From IMG/VR virus record IMGVR_UViG_3300008110_000040, positions 98,187 through 162,186 of that record: a DNA stretch of 64,000 nucleotides, one strand, 5' to 3'. The notes beneath the pieces were generated by a model. It was not told the DNA's origin. It did not search any database and was given only the letters and a program-made list of their open reading frames with translations. Shown here one piece after another: positions 16,104 through 23,216 of this stretch. The stretch is from a virus. A program made the translations under genes and the position numbers. Numbering within the stretch: the first letter of the stretch is position 1; the number at the start of each line of letters is the position of its first letter.

Positions 16104-16553
16104 ATGAAAAAGATAACAGAAAAAACAATCCTTAAGCAAGGAGACAAGGAATTTCAACCAGTAGAAGCTGATGGAATTATTTACTGGGTTGGAAAAGAAG
16201 GTTTTGCTATAGCATCTTCAAAATTAATGACAGATGATATACCTGTTATTAGTTTGGATAGTTATGTTAAAAGATTAGCTGAAAGTAAGTATGAACTACA
16301 ATCAAAAGCATTTGAAAACTCAACTGAAATGTTTCCATTTAATGATTCAGAATTATTAAAAGCTGGATTTATTGATGGTTACAAATCAAACCCTAATCAA
16401 TACACTCAAAAAGATATTGAGAAAGCTATTGATTTGGCAAGAGAGGAAGATGGTTTTGAGTTTACATTAACTAAAGAAAAAATTTTACAACAAATCAACT
16501 CCATTTCAGTAATTGAAGTAGACGAACAATTTAACATTATAAGCTATGAGTAA
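16104..16553 (+). CDS. Hypothetical protein
   Basis: 149 residues. A strand-rich N-terminal half is followed by AGFIDGYKSNPNQYTQKDIEKAIDLARE, a helical segment. Such proteins recur in phages of Bacteroidota. Overlaps the next gene by 8 nt. Function unknown. Confidence 0.6.
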   Translation: MKKITEKTILKQGDKEFQPVEADGIIYWVGKEGFAIASSKLMTDDIPVISLDSYVKRLAESKYELQSKAFENSTEMFPFNDSELLKAGFIDGYKSNPNQYTQKDIEKAIDLAREEDGFEFTLTKEKILQQINSISVIEVDEQFNIISYE

Positions 16554-16797
16554 CACAAAACAAACAGCCGTAGATTTTCTAATTGAATATTTTGATGCAA
16601 TATTAGGAGTATACATACCTAATGAAAAAATTCCGCAAAATATTATTCAACAAGCCAAAGAAATTGAAGAACAGCAACACAAAGAAACATTTAAACAATC
16701 AAGACAGGCTAAAATATTTGAAAAAGATATGCCACCTGTTTGGGAATCATTTGAACAATATTACAAAAAAACTTACAAACTCGGAGGTAACAAATGA
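16546..16797 (+). CDS. Hypothetical protein (QAKE helix type)
   Basis: 83 residues. TAVDFLIEYF at the start, IIQQAKEIEEQQHKE in the middle and YY-KTY-LGG at the end form a pattern common in small proteins of Bacteroidota phages. Helical; no known activity. Confidence 0.6.
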   Translation: MSNTKQTAVDFLIEYFDAILGVYIPNEKIPQNIIQQAKEIEEQQHKETFKQSRQAKIFEKDMPPVWESFEQYYKKTYKLGGNK

Positions 16798-16842
16798 AAA
16801 AAATGAAACGTGACAAAGTAGACGGAGGTAAATAAGTTGGTT

Positions 16843-16868
16843 GGCAAAACTATCGTTCGTACATTTAT
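16843..16868 (+). promoter_or_regulatory. Early promoter, 17-nt spacing variant
   Basis: GGCAAAA at 16843 and TACATTTAT at 16860 are 17 nt apart rather than 16. Upstream of 16891. Confidence 0.65.
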
Positions 16869-16890
16869 ATCACAATTAAAAATAAAGGTT

Positions 16891-17259
16891 ATGAATAAAC
16901 GCGAATTTATATTAAATACCTTAATTGGGTATAAAAATAACCCAGAAACATGCGCATATGAAAATGATAGATGTTTATATTTAACATCTGACGGGCGAAA
17001 ATGTGCTGTTGGTAAACATTTAAAAGAAGGTGAACATCAATATTGTCATGGGGATGTAGATATTTTATTATATGACTATAATAGTGATGATATATTCACT
17101 GATGAAGCCAAGCAATATGATTTATCAATAAGAGAGTGGGATCTAATGCAGAAATACCACGATTATATTGCTCAAGATAAAAATATAAGTAGGTTGAATA
17201 ATATTGTTACATCTTTAGAAGAGATAACTAAATTATCGTTCCCCGAACTAAAATATTAG
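16891..17259 (+). CDS. Hypothetical protein
   Basis: 122 residues from the ATG following AATAAAGGTT. CAYENDRCLYLTSDGRKCAVGKHL (about 18-41) with three cysteines recalls small phage proteins with a possible metal site. The rest is helical. Last gene before the tRNA-like cluster. Confidence 0.6.
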   Translation: MNKREFILNTLIGYKNNPETCAYENDRCLYLTSDGRKCAVGKHLKEGEHQYCHGDVDILLYDYNSDDIFTDEAKQYDLSIREWDLMQKYHDYIAQDKNISRLNNIVTSLEEITKLSFPELKY

Positions 17260-17268
17260 AAATCATAT

Positions 17269-17390
17269 AGTCAGGTGGTGGAATTGGTAGACACACCCTT
17301 AGTAATGGGGATTCAACTCAATGTACAAATGTATGAGAGAAACTATTACCGTAGATATATTGAACACAGGTTCGAATCCTGTCCTGACTA
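17269..17390 (+). tRNA. tRNA-Leu-like element 1, no normal anticodon arm (122 nt)
   Basis: AGTCAGG (17269) pairs with CCTGACT (17383), followed by A73. TG at positions 8-9, the D-arm GTG-gaattGGtaga-CAC and the T-arm ACAGG-TTCGAAT-CCTGT match a class II tRNA-Leu body. The part between D and T arms is about 70 nt long and has no stem with a 7-nt loop and U33. Instead CCC/GGG with GTAAT in its loop can pair to ATTAC further on (pseudoknot-like), plus CTCA/TGAG and TTCAA/TTGAA. A normal functional elongator tRNA is unlikely; an intron-bearing or decayed tRNA remains possible. Confidence 0.6.
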
Positions 17391-17416
17391 CAAAATGATT
17401 TATTAATTAAAATAAA

Positions 17417-17806
17417 ATGAACGCTTTAAAAATTGAAACAAGAAAACAAATTGATCTAGGAGATTGGGATAATCTAGTATCTGAGCATTATGGTAAAATT
17501 TATAGTTTTCAACAACAAGATGATTGTAAAGAAAGAGGTATTGAAACTATAACAGTACCATGTGAACCAGAAGATTATGAAAACGATTCAATTCCATTTG
17601 TAATTAACGGAGATGAAATGGGTGTTAGTTTTAAAACTTGGTTAGAAACATCACCTGAAGACACTAAAAAAGAATTTACTGATTCTTGGGGGAATAATTT
17701 ATTTTGGGATAGAAATTTTTATCCTCACGTGAGTATGATTATAAATGATCTACACGCAAAAGGAATTCTACCTGAAGGTGAATATGATATTAAAATAAAT
17801 TGGTAA
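17417..17806 (+). CDS. Hypothetical protein
   Basis: 129 acidic residues with no recognised motif. It lies between two tRNA-like elements and would be read on the same transcript. Confidence 0.6.
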   Translation: MNALKIETRKQIDLGDWDNLVSEHYGKIYSFQQQDDCKERGIETITVPCEPEDYENDSIPFVINGDEMGVSFKTWLETSPEDTKKEFTDSWGNNLFWDRNFYPHVSMIINDLHAKGILPEGEYDIKINW

Positions 17807-17815
17807 TCAAATTAC

Positions 17816-17913
17816 AGTCAGGTGGCGTAGATGGTGAAACGCAGAGCGGATGTGGATATCGCTTACTTTGAGACCACATAAAAAGGATACAGGTTCGAAT
17901 CCTGTCCTGACTA
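17816..17913 (+). tRNA. tRNA-Leu-like element 2 with pseudoknot core (98 nt)
   Basis: Same acceptor (AGTCAGG/CCTGACT), A73, D-arm GCG-tagatGGtgaaa-CGC and T-arm ACAGG-TTCGAAT-CCTGT as its neighbours. In place of the anticodon arm, AGCG...CGCT closes a loop containing ATGTGG, and ATGTGG pairs with CCACAT downstream. This is a classic H-type pseudoknot order. No anticodon can be assigned. Confidence 0.6.
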
Positions 17914-17929
17914 CAAAATTGAAAAGAAT

Positions 17930-18028
17930 ATGAAAAACGATAACTTAAAAACAACAATCGGGTTAGTATTGGCATTGGCATTAGTATATGTTATAGGTCA
18001 GATATTACTTAGAATGAATTTAATTTAG
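17930..18028 (+). CDS. 32-residue membrane peptide
   Basis: One clear membrane helix (residues 10-27) after a polar start. It lies between tRNA-like elements 2 and 3, and its TAG stop shares bases with the 5' end of element 3. Confidence 0.4.
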   Translation: MKNDNLKTTIGLVLALALVYVIGQILLRMNLI

Positions 18029-18217
18029 TCAGGTGGCGAAATTGGTAGACGCTACGAGTGGGTGTTACACTAATACATCCGTAACTAAGGTATGACTCTA
18101 TGTGGGTGGCTGAACGTACTGCAAACGGTGTGATAATTCTGGGCTTGAATCCAGTGTATCCTACTACAAGCCTTTGATTAATGACCACATTTACAGGTTC
18201 GAGTCCTGTCCTGACTA
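18027..18217 (+). tRNA. tRNA-Leu-like element 3 with long insert (191 nt)
   Basis: Acceptor AGTCAGG/CCTGACT, A73, D-arm GCG-aaattGGtaga-CGC and T-arm ACAGG-TTCGAGT-CCTGT are intact. Between them lie about 140 nt: GAGT/ACTC enclosing GGGTGT/ACATCC, then ATGTGG/CCACAT (the same pair as element 2) enclosing a further fold that contains a T-arm-like CTGG-gcttgaat-CCAG and GGCTT/AAGCC. Twice the length of a normal tRNA. Possibly two fused or nested tRNA-like units. Confidence 0.55.
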
Positions 18218-18233
18218 CAAAACAAATTTGATT

Positions 18234-18258
18234 GGCAAAATAAAATTATTACCTTTAC
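18234..18258 (+). promoter_or_regulatory. Early promoter
   Basis: GGCAAAA at 18234 and TACCTTTAC at 18250 (16 nt) start 17 nt after tRNA-like element 3. Confidence 0.75.
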
Positions 18259-18280
18259 ACCACAATTAATAATTAAGGTT

Positions 18281-18481
18281 ATGAATAAATCAGAACAAAA
18301 CAAGGCAAAGGTACAAAACATCATCAAGATGTTAAACGAAATAAACGTTGATGGTGAAACAATGGAATATATCCTCAACCAAGTGGGTATGGAACAACAA
18401 ATGTTGAAACAATTAATAATGAGTTCACCAATTGAATGGTCGATTAGATTATTAAACGAGAAAGTAAATTTACCTAAATAA
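18281..18481 (+). CDS. Hypothetical protein
   Basis: 66 residues, helical, rich in Asn, Gln and Met. No motif. Behind its own early promoter. Confidence 0.55.
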   Translation: MNKSEQNKAKVQNIIKMLNEINVDGETMEYILNQVGMEQQMLKQLIMSSPIEWSIRLLNEKVNLPK

Positions 18482-18548
18482 TGCGAGGCGGAGTAAAGAG
18501 ATAGATATAAGAATAAATAGACGAATAATATCCAGTAATAAACAAGAT

Positions 18549-18722
18549 ATGAAAATCAAAGAAACATATATTGTGTGGAGTGAGAGATTTAATCAATTGG
18601 TTAAACTCCATTATACCACATACCGAGATGGTAGCGGGGCTAGATACTTCATCGAAGTGAACCTAAATATAGTTGCAATAACCATAGATGAAGCCCACGA
18701 ATTATTAGACCAATATAATTAA
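18549..18722 (+). CDS. 57-residue hypothetical protein
   Basis: Soluble ORF starting MKIKETYIVWSER with strand-helix composition. It follows a 67-nt gap without visible signals. Confidence 0.5.
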   Translation: MKIKETYIVWSERFNQLVKLHYTTYRDGSGARYFIEVNLNIVAITIDEAHELLDQYN

Positions 18723-18733
18723 TAATCAATAAT

Positions 18734-18910
18734 ATGGAAATTCATAGCGATTATAAAGTAATTCGAACAACATTATTATCCGAGCTGGAGAAGGATGTTA
18801 ATACATATCTCAATAAGGGATGGCAACTACAAGGAGGAATATCAACCGTAATGGGTCATGGCGACACCCAACATTATTTACAAGCCGTTTGTATTAAACG
18901 AGAAGTATAA
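18734..18910 (+). CDS. DUF1737-like protein
   Basis: 58 residues. YKVI at the start, LEKDVN-YLNKGWQLQGGIS in the middle and HYLQAV near the end match the DUF1737 pattern (a small alpha/beta protein of unknown role). Confidence 0.6.
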   Translation: MEIHSDYKVIRTTLLSELEKDVNTYLNKGWQLQGGISTVMGHGDTQHYLQAVCIKREV

Positions 18911-19185
18911 TTACTCACAAAAATAAATGCAAAATATCGCGTAAAGATGCGCAAAAAACGCAAGTAAATGATATGATGTGAAAATTTGTTAAGTGTGAAC
19001 TAAGTGATGGATGTGTGGAAACCGAAACGAGAGTTTCGGGCGCCCGAAAAGTGAGTTTAGGGTGATAGGTGGAATGAGTTTAGGGAATGGTTGGGGCGAG
19101 GCGTGGCGTGGGTCAGAAAATTGTGCACACCACACACCTATTTCACAACGACTCATATATCCAGATATACTTTCTCGCGTGTCTT
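18911..19185. ncRNA. Non-coding stretch with strong palindromes
   Basis: About 275 nt without a convincing gene and richer in G+C than its surroundings. CCGAAAC-gaga-GTTTCGG (about 19020-19037) is a 7-pair hairpin with a GNRA-type loop. Its 3' arm also belongs to the perfect 16-base palindrome TTTCGGGCGCCCGAAA, so two folds compete. GAGTTTAGGG is repeated directly 30 nt apart. Small RNA or regulatory element; strand unknown. Confidence 0.4.
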
Positions 19186-19209
19186 GGCACAATTTTTGCT
19201 TAAATTTAC
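19186..19209 (+). promoter_or_regulatory. Early promoter, 15-nt spacing variant
   Basis: GGCACAA at 19186 and TAAATTTAC at 19201, followed by the common ACCACAATTAAAA leader. Confidence 0.6.
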
Positions 19210-19227
19210 ACCACAATTAAAAAAACA

Positions 19228-19506
19228 ATGAAACCAACTAAAGAACAACGTAAGCACGTGTATAATTGGATGTTAAAACAATTAAATGATGGTTGTGTCA
19301 GTCCTTTTTTGTGTAATCTTTTAGATGATTATAACGAAACTTTTATCAAAAATTTTGTACTAATTGATTTTCCTGAATTGGTTAGACAGCGACAAGGAGA
19401 TCGTTGTGCTTGGTTTTTTGAAATAGACGGTATTGTGGATTACCACGAAATACGCATCCGCGTATTAAATAACGCATTGATTTATTTAAACACTGAAATA
19501 GTATAA
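19228..19506 (+). CDS. Hypothetical protein, tandem paralogue 1
   Basis: 92 residues. EQRKHVYNWMLKQL-DG---FLCNLLDDYNE--IK--DFPELVRQRQ matches the next gene product over its first 60 residues, so the two arose by tandem duplication. Function unknown. Confidence 0.6.
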   Translation: MKPTKEQRKHVYNWMLKQLNDGCVSPFLCNLLDDYNETFIKNFVLIDFPELVRQRQGDRCAWFFEIDGIVDYHEIRIRVLNNALIYLNTEIV

Positions 19507-19508
19507 TT

Positions 19509-19859
19509 ATGAATAATACATTAGGTTGGAAAACAGATCACTCAGCATGTATCCTTGAGGAACAACGCCTACACGTGTACAGATGGATGTTGAAGGAAAT
19601 ATTAAATGGTAATACTACCGGCGAGTTTTTGTGTCATTTGTTGGACAAATACAACGAACAACACGACACCAATTACAAATTGGATCAATTCCCCGAATTG
19701 GTTATGCAGCGACAATCAACTTATAGTTGGTGGGGTGGAATAGGGGATAAAAACAAATACAAATACCTCAACAAAAAACATGGGATGGATAGTTTTAAAG
19801 ACCGAATGAAATTCCGTTCATATGTTCTGTCGGATGCAATAGAATTTTTAATGGATTAG
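19509..19859 (+). CDS. Hypothetical protein, tandem paralogue 2
   Basis: 116 residues. Shares EEQRLHVYRWMLKEI-NG...FLCHLLDKYNE...FPELVMQRQ with the product at 19228. Starts 2 nt after it. Confidence 0.6.
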   Translation: MNNTLGWKTDHSACILEEQRLHVYRWMLKEILNGNTTGEFLCHLLDKYNEQHDTNYKLDQFPELVMQRQSTYSWWGGIGDKNKYKYLNKKHGMDSFKDRMKFRSYVLSDAIEFLMD

Positions 19860-19866
19860 TTAGGAA

Positions 19867-19891
19867 GGCAAGGCTTTTTACGTACCTTTAC
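19867..19891 (+). promoter_or_regulatory. Early promoter
   Basis: GGCAAGG at 19867 and TACCTTTAC at 19883 (16 nt). Confidence 0.75.
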
Positions 19892-19912
19892 ACCATAATT
19901 AATAACAAACAT

Positions 19913-20176
19913 ATGTCTAAAGTACAAATCAGATCAATTTTTGAACAGATTTCAGAAATTGTTTTCAACACAGCCGATTTAGCTATTGCTAAACAAAGCA
20001 CTATTGAATTTGTTTCATCAAAAACTATCAACGACAAAGACAAACAAGCTATTTTATCCAGTATCAATGGTTGTACTACAATCACTAAATTTCAGATGTA
20101 TGTAGCTAACGCGTTACTTAAGTATGAAGGATTAGGGGCGGATAGGATGGCGAAGGAATATAAGCCTCGCGTATAA
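19913..20176 (+). CDS. Hypothetical protein
   Basis: 87 residues, predicted helical bundle-like, with a basic end (EYKPRV). No family recognised. A strong terminator follows. Confidence 0.55.
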   Translation: MSKVQIRSIFEQISEIVFNTADLAIAKQSTIEFVSSKTINDKDKQAILSSINGCTTITKFQMYVANALLKYEGLGADRMAKEYKPRV

Positions 20177-20211
20177 CGCAAAGCAAATACGTAAAAAACA
20201 CTATTGAATAA

Positions 20212-20237
20212 GACAACCACTCCGGTTGTCTTTTTTT
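20212..20237 (+). terminator. Intrinsic terminator
   Basis: GACAACC-actcc-GGTTGTC followed by seven T. Confidence 0.9.
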
Positions 20238-20485
20238 GTCTGCACATATGTATTGTCGTTCAAGCAGCAAATTCGATTGGTAGCCCGTGAGTTACCCAAC
20301 TTAGTAGCACAGCCCTTTGTAGCACCGCAAACAGTTATAGCTAGAGAGCAAATAAATATACAAACACTTCTTTAAAAGACCTAGCATTTTTGTGCAGGCT
20401 ATCTTTGTGCTCGGCACAGCTTTTTTCGTATCTTGTAGCCAATGCTTTTTTATCACAAATTTTTTTGCAACAGCACTTGTTGAGA
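20238..20485. other. Intergenic stretch without a gene
   Basis: About 250 nt between a terminator and the next promoter. It has long T-runs and short inverted repeats (for example GTGCTCGGCAC near 20410), but no ORF or clear RNA fold was recognised. Confidence 0.4.
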
Positions 20486-20510
20486 GGCAAAGTCCAAAGC
20501 ATATATTTAC
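20486..20510 (+). promoter_or_regulatory. Early promoter
   Basis: GGCAAAG at 20486 and TATATTTAC at 20502 (16 nt). Confidence 0.75.
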
Positions 20511-20538
20511 ATCATAATAAAATTAAATAATAAAGGTT

Positions 20539-20793
20539 ATGTCAACAGAAAACACAGCAGTTGCTACTGCAACTAAAAAAGTAGGTCGTCCGGTAGTAGA
20601 AGGTTCAAAGCGTCAAGCACAAATGGCTGCTCGAGCAGAACGAATCGCAAACGGAGTAGAAATTAAACGTGGTCGCCCAGCATCAACCACTTCAAAACGT
20701 GCAATTAAAATGCAAGAACGTGCAGAACGAATCGCTCGTGGTGAGAAGGTAGGGCCGGGTCGCCCAAAAGTAAAAGTTGAGGCTGCCGCTTAA
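20539..20793 (+). CDS. AT-hook repeat protein
   Basis: 84 residues with three GRP motifs (VGRPV about 14, RGRPA about 47, PGRPK about 75). They are separated by two copies of a helical unit S-RQA-MAARAERIA-G. AT-hooks bind the minor groove of AT-rich DNA, so the protein may coat or bend phage or host DNA, or silence genes. It has strong single-gene expression signals (promoter, leader, terminator). Paralogue at 21393. Confidence 0.65.
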   Translation: MSTENTAVATATKKVGRPVVEGSKRQAQMAARAERIANGVEIKRGRPASTTSKRAIKMQERAERIARGEKVGPGRPKVKVEAAA

Positions 20794-20810
20794 GGTAGCT
20801 TTTTACTAGA

Positions 20811-20847
20811 TCGCCTGCGGACTTTTTGTTCGGCAGGCGATTTTTTT
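20811..20847 (+). terminator. Intrinsic terminator
   Basis: TCGCCTGC (20811) pairs with GCAGGCGA (20833), followed by seven T. Confidence 0.9.
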
Positions 20848-20871
20848 GTATATTTATCTAAAATTTTTACC

Positions 20872-21108
20872 ATGAAAGATAAAATAATAAAACACCTAGC
20901 AAAGGCTAAAGAGGAAATCGATAATATCCTAGATGAAGCCATGTTAAATGCAACCAACATCGAAAATATCGATCTAGAGTATATGGGTCAGCAAGTTGAT
21001 GATCTGATAGTTCAGCTAGAGGAAATAGACGATATTGAATTTACCCCAGAAGAGGAAGATTTATCGTGGATGGATGACGATGATGAAGATTACGATGATA
21101 ACTACTAA
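20872..21108 (+). CDS. Small acidic protein
   Basis: 78 residues. A helical N-terminus is followed by a strongly acidic tail (last 25 residues mostly Asp/Glu). It could mimic DNA or bind basic proteins; nothing specific. No good early promoter was found, although transcription may read through from upstream. Confidence 0.55.
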   Translation: MKDKIIKHLAKAKEEIDNILDEAMLNATNIENIDLEYMGQQVDDLIVQLEEIDDIEFTPEEEDLSWMDDDDEDYDDNY

Positions 21109-21113
21109 TACAG

Positions 21114-21140
21114 AGCGCTCGCATAATGAGCGCTATTTTT
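21114..21140 (+). terminator. Intrinsic terminator
   Basis: AGCGCTC-gcataat-GAGCGCT followed by ATTTTTG. Confidence 0.85.
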
Positions 21141-21150
21141 GTCTAACGAT

Positions 21151-21342
21151 ATGACTAGAACCAAGTGTAATAAATGCTCAAAGAATTTTTTGTCGTATGA
21201 TCCTGGGGATCTTTGTCCGGCGTGTGGGGAGGGATGGCTGCTTTCCTCTAGATGGTCCGGAGGGTCTAGCACCCCTAAAAAGGCCCCTTTAGCCGATAGT
21301 AAATTTTTTAAACAGCGAAGCACAAAATTTAGTGTTAGATAG
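21151..21342 (+). CDS. Zinc-ribbon protein
   Basis: 63 residues from the ATG at 21151. CNKC (about 6) and CPAC (about 22) form a small zinc ribbon, then a Ser/Lys-rich tail. The codons around 21190-21290 are richer in G+C than neighbours. Confidence 0.55.
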   Translation: MTRTKCNKCSKNFLSYDPGDLCPACGEGWLLSSRWSGGSSTPKKAPLADSKFFKQRSTKFSVR

Positions 21343-21366
21343 GCACAATTCTTTTTGTATATTTAC
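21342..21366 (+). promoter_or_regulatory. Early promoter
   Basis: GGCACAA at 21342 and TATATTTAC at 21358 (16 nt). Confidence 0.75.
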
Positions 21367-21392
21367 ACCACAATTAAAAAAAAATAAAGGTT

Positions 21393-21818
21393 ATGAAAAA
21401 CGGATTAGAATTATTCAATGCAATGAAAGCAGAAGCTAAAGCATTAGGAATCGACATCAAAGGTATGAAAAAAGCAGAAATCGAAGCAGCAATTGTTGCG
21501 GCTCAAGAGAAATTTGCTGAACAAAACAGTGATGATGTTGAATCACAAACAGAAGTGGTTATTAGTATCACAAATGAAGGTGTTACTAAATCAACAAGAC
21601 CTGGTCGCCCAGTAAATCCTGACAGTGTTAGACAAAAAGTACTTGCTGAGAAACAGAAATTACGTGAAGCAGGTTTGTTGAGAAGGGGACGTCCGGCAGT
21701 AGAAGGATCAGCTCGACAAGCTCGAATGCAAGCTAGGGCAGAAAAATTAGCTGCAGGTATTCCAATTAAACCGGGCAGACCGAAAATGGTTAAACCTGAA
21801 GAAGTTAAGGCAGAATAA
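21393..21818 (+). CDS. AT-hook repeat protein with SAP/HeH-like N-terminus
   Basis: 141 residues. The first 45 (LFNAMKAEAKALGIDIKGMKKAEIEAAI) resemble the helix-extended-helix of SAP/HeH DNA-binding domains. The C-terminal half has PGRPV, RGRPAVEGSARQARMQARAEKLA and PGRPK, matching the repeat unit of the protein at 20539. Both proteins probably bind AT-rich DNA. Confidence 0.65.
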   Translation: MKNGLELFNAMKAEAKALGIDIKGMKKAEIEAAIVAAQEKFAEQNSDDVESQTEVVISITNEGVTKSTRPGRPVNPDSVRQKVLAEKQKLREAGLLRRGRPAVEGSARQARMQARAEKLAAGIPIKPGRPKMVKPEEVKAE

Positions 21819-21848
21819 GTTGTTATTAATTGTTGTTTGTTATACAAG

Positions 21849-21874
21849 AGCGCTTCGTAATGAAGCGCTTTTTG
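21849..21874 (+). terminator. Intrinsic terminator
   Basis: AGCGCTTC-gtaat-GAAGCGCT followed by TTTTG. Confidence 0.85.
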
Positions 21875-21877
21875 TTT

Positions 21878-21902
21878 GTCAAGATTTTTGTATTATATTT
21901 AC
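21878..21902 (+). promoter_or_regulatory. Early promoter
   Basis: GTCAAGA at 21878 and TATATTTAC at 21894 (16 nt), only 4 nt after a terminator. Confidence 0.7.
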
Positions 21903-21960
21903 ATCATGAAAACGATTATAATAAAGCTATTCATAATAGTGTGTTGTGGTGAATACAGTA

Positions 21961-22221
21961 ATGGAAATTACCACTACGAAGCTAAATCAACAAGTGACAC
22001 TTCAACATATAGTGTTTACAGCACAACTGAAAGCTTCAGAATTAATTAGTCAATTACAAGAATTGATTGACAAAAACGGTGACAAAGAATTAGTATTGAG
22101 AGTAACTGATCATACTGATTGGGATTATCATTTCGAATTTCCTGACTTCGAATTAGACGAAGTGTATGATGAAGATGATGATTTTGAAGGTGAATATTTT
22201 GTTTGTCATCAGAGTATTTAA
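21961..22221 (+). CDS. Acidic hypothetical protein
   Basis: 86 residues from the ATG at 21961. LKASELISQLQELIDKNGDKELVLRV suggests an alpha/beta start; the C-terminal part is strongly acidic. Confidence 0.55.
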   Translation: MEITTTKLNQQVTLQHIVFTAQLKASELISQLQELIDKNGDKELVLRVTDHTDWDYHFEFPDFELDEVYDEDDDFEGEYFVCHQSI

Positions 22222-22231
22222 AATAATATTT

Positions 22232-22261
22232 GGGTAGTCAAGACTACCCATTTATTTTTAC
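22232..22261 (+). promoter_or_regulatory. Composite terminator-promoter
   Basis: GGGTAGTC-a-AGACTACCC hairpin containing GTCAAG (22237), 16 nt from TATTTTTAC (22253). Confidence 0.7.
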
Positions 22262-22283
22262 ATCACAATTAATAACAAATGAT

Positions 22284-22463
22284 ATGAAAAATAATTATCT
22301 AATTTTTCCAAATCCAAATGACGTGTATTCTAATTTAACTACTACATGTACTAGAGAAGAGTTAAATAATGTTCTAATTGAACTAGAATTGATAGAACCT
22401 AATGATCATTATTCAAATTGTGCTTGGGTAATATTTGAAAACGGAATAATGGTTCAAGGTTAA
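22284..22463 (+). CDS. 59-residue hypothetical protein
   Basis: Start at 22284 chosen by its distance from the promoter. Short soluble alpha/beta sequence without known motif. Confidence 0.5.
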   Translation: MKNNYLIFPNPNDVYSNLTTTCTREELNNVLIELELIEPNDHYSNCAWVIFENGIMVQG

Positions 22464-22472
22464 TTAAATTAA

Positions 22473-22502
22473 GGCTCGTCAGAGCCTTTTTTATATATTC
22501 AC
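22473..22502 (+). promoter_or_regulatory. Composite terminator-promoter
   Basis: GGCTC-gtca-GAGCC plus T-run. GTCAGA (22478) is 16 nt from TATATTCAC (22494). Confidence 0.7.
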
Positions 22503-22524
22503 ATCACAATTAATAATTAATCAT

Positions 22525-22716
22525 ATGTCAGATTTTAACGTAACAAAATTAGAAAATGGTGATTTCGAAGTAACAAAATCACATCAAAAACAAGCAAACT
22601 TATTATATGTAGTTTGGGTATTGTTTGTTGTATCAGTAGTGTTAATGTCGATGTCTTGTTCAACAAATAAATCGACCTTCAAGACAGCTCGTTATTGTAA
22701 ACATCAAATGTATTAA
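22525..22716 (+). CDS. Small membrane protein
   Basis: 63 residues with a membrane helix at about 26-45 that ends in a lipobox-like MSMSC, and a basic C-terminus. Confidence 0.5.
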   Translation: MSDFNVTKLENGDFEVTKSHQKQANLLYVVWVLFVVSVVLMSMSCSTNKSTFKTARYCKHQMY

Positions 22717-22720
22717 CGTT

Positions 22721-22816
22721 ATGAGTAACTATAATAAATTTAATCAGCAAGTAGAAGATTTTATAGGTTATTTGTTAATAGCACTATTTATTTTTGCTAT
22801 AATAATATCTATATAA
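22721..22816 (+). CDS. 31-residue membrane peptide
   Basis: Polar start then a membrane helix (residues 14-31). Begins 4 nt after the previous stop. Confidence 0.35.
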   Translation: MSNYNKFNQQVEDFIGYLLIALFIFAIIISI

Positions 22817-22825
22817 ACGTGGTTA

Positions 22826-22850
22826 GTCACAATTCATATATTATATTTAC
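22826..22850 (+). promoter_or_regulatory. Early promoter
   Basis: GTCACAA at 22826 and TATATTTAC at 22842 (16 nt). Confidence 0.7.
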
Positions 22851-22869
22851 ATCGTAATAAATAAATGAT

Positions 22870-23013
22870 ATGAACGATATTAAAAATGTAGATGATTTAA
22901 TTAAAGTCTTATTAGAAAATCTAGAGTTAGCTTACAAATTAAAGTTTGAAGGTGAAAATGAAACACAAGACTTAGGTAGTTTAATAGATAGTTTAAATGA
23001 TCAGTTTAGGTAA
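22870..23013 (+). CDS. 47-residue helical protein
   Basis: Acidic, two predicted helices, no motif. Located 20 nt after an early -7 box. Confidence 0.45.
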   Translation: MNDIKNVDDLIKVLLENLELAYKLKFEGENETQDLGSLIDSLNDQFR

Positions 23014-23019
23014 GTAGGG

Positions 23020-23051
23020 GTGGTGGGTCAAAACCCACCACTTATCTTTAT
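23020..23051 (+). promoter_or_regulatory. Composite terminator-promoter
   Basis: GTGGTGGG-tcaaaa-CCCACCAC hairpin. GTCAAA (23027) is 16 nt from TATCTTTAT (23043). Confidence 0.7.
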
Positions 23052-23069
23052 CTCATAATAAACAAAGCA

Positions 23070-23216
23070 ATGAAAATAATAATTCAAACTATAATAATGA
23101 TAGGATATGTAGGAATATATCCACGAGAACTACAAATACTAGCACCATCTGTATTTATGATAATAGGGGTATTAATTTATATCTTAACTGAAGTAGTATA
23201 TAATAAATTAAAGTAA
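23070..23216 (+). CDS. 48-residue membrane protein
   Basis: Two hydrophobic segments (2-16 and 24-42). Its stop overlaps the next start (TAATG). Confidence 0.45.
   Translation: MKIIIQTIIMIGYVGIYPRELQILAPSVFMIIGVLIYILTEVVYNKLK

Noticed and set aside
21906-22049. A 47-codon ORF with a short hydrophobic start, beginning right after an early promoter
   Set aside because: Its ATG would coincide with the expected transcription start, and it overlaps the better gene at 21961 in another frame for 89 nt.
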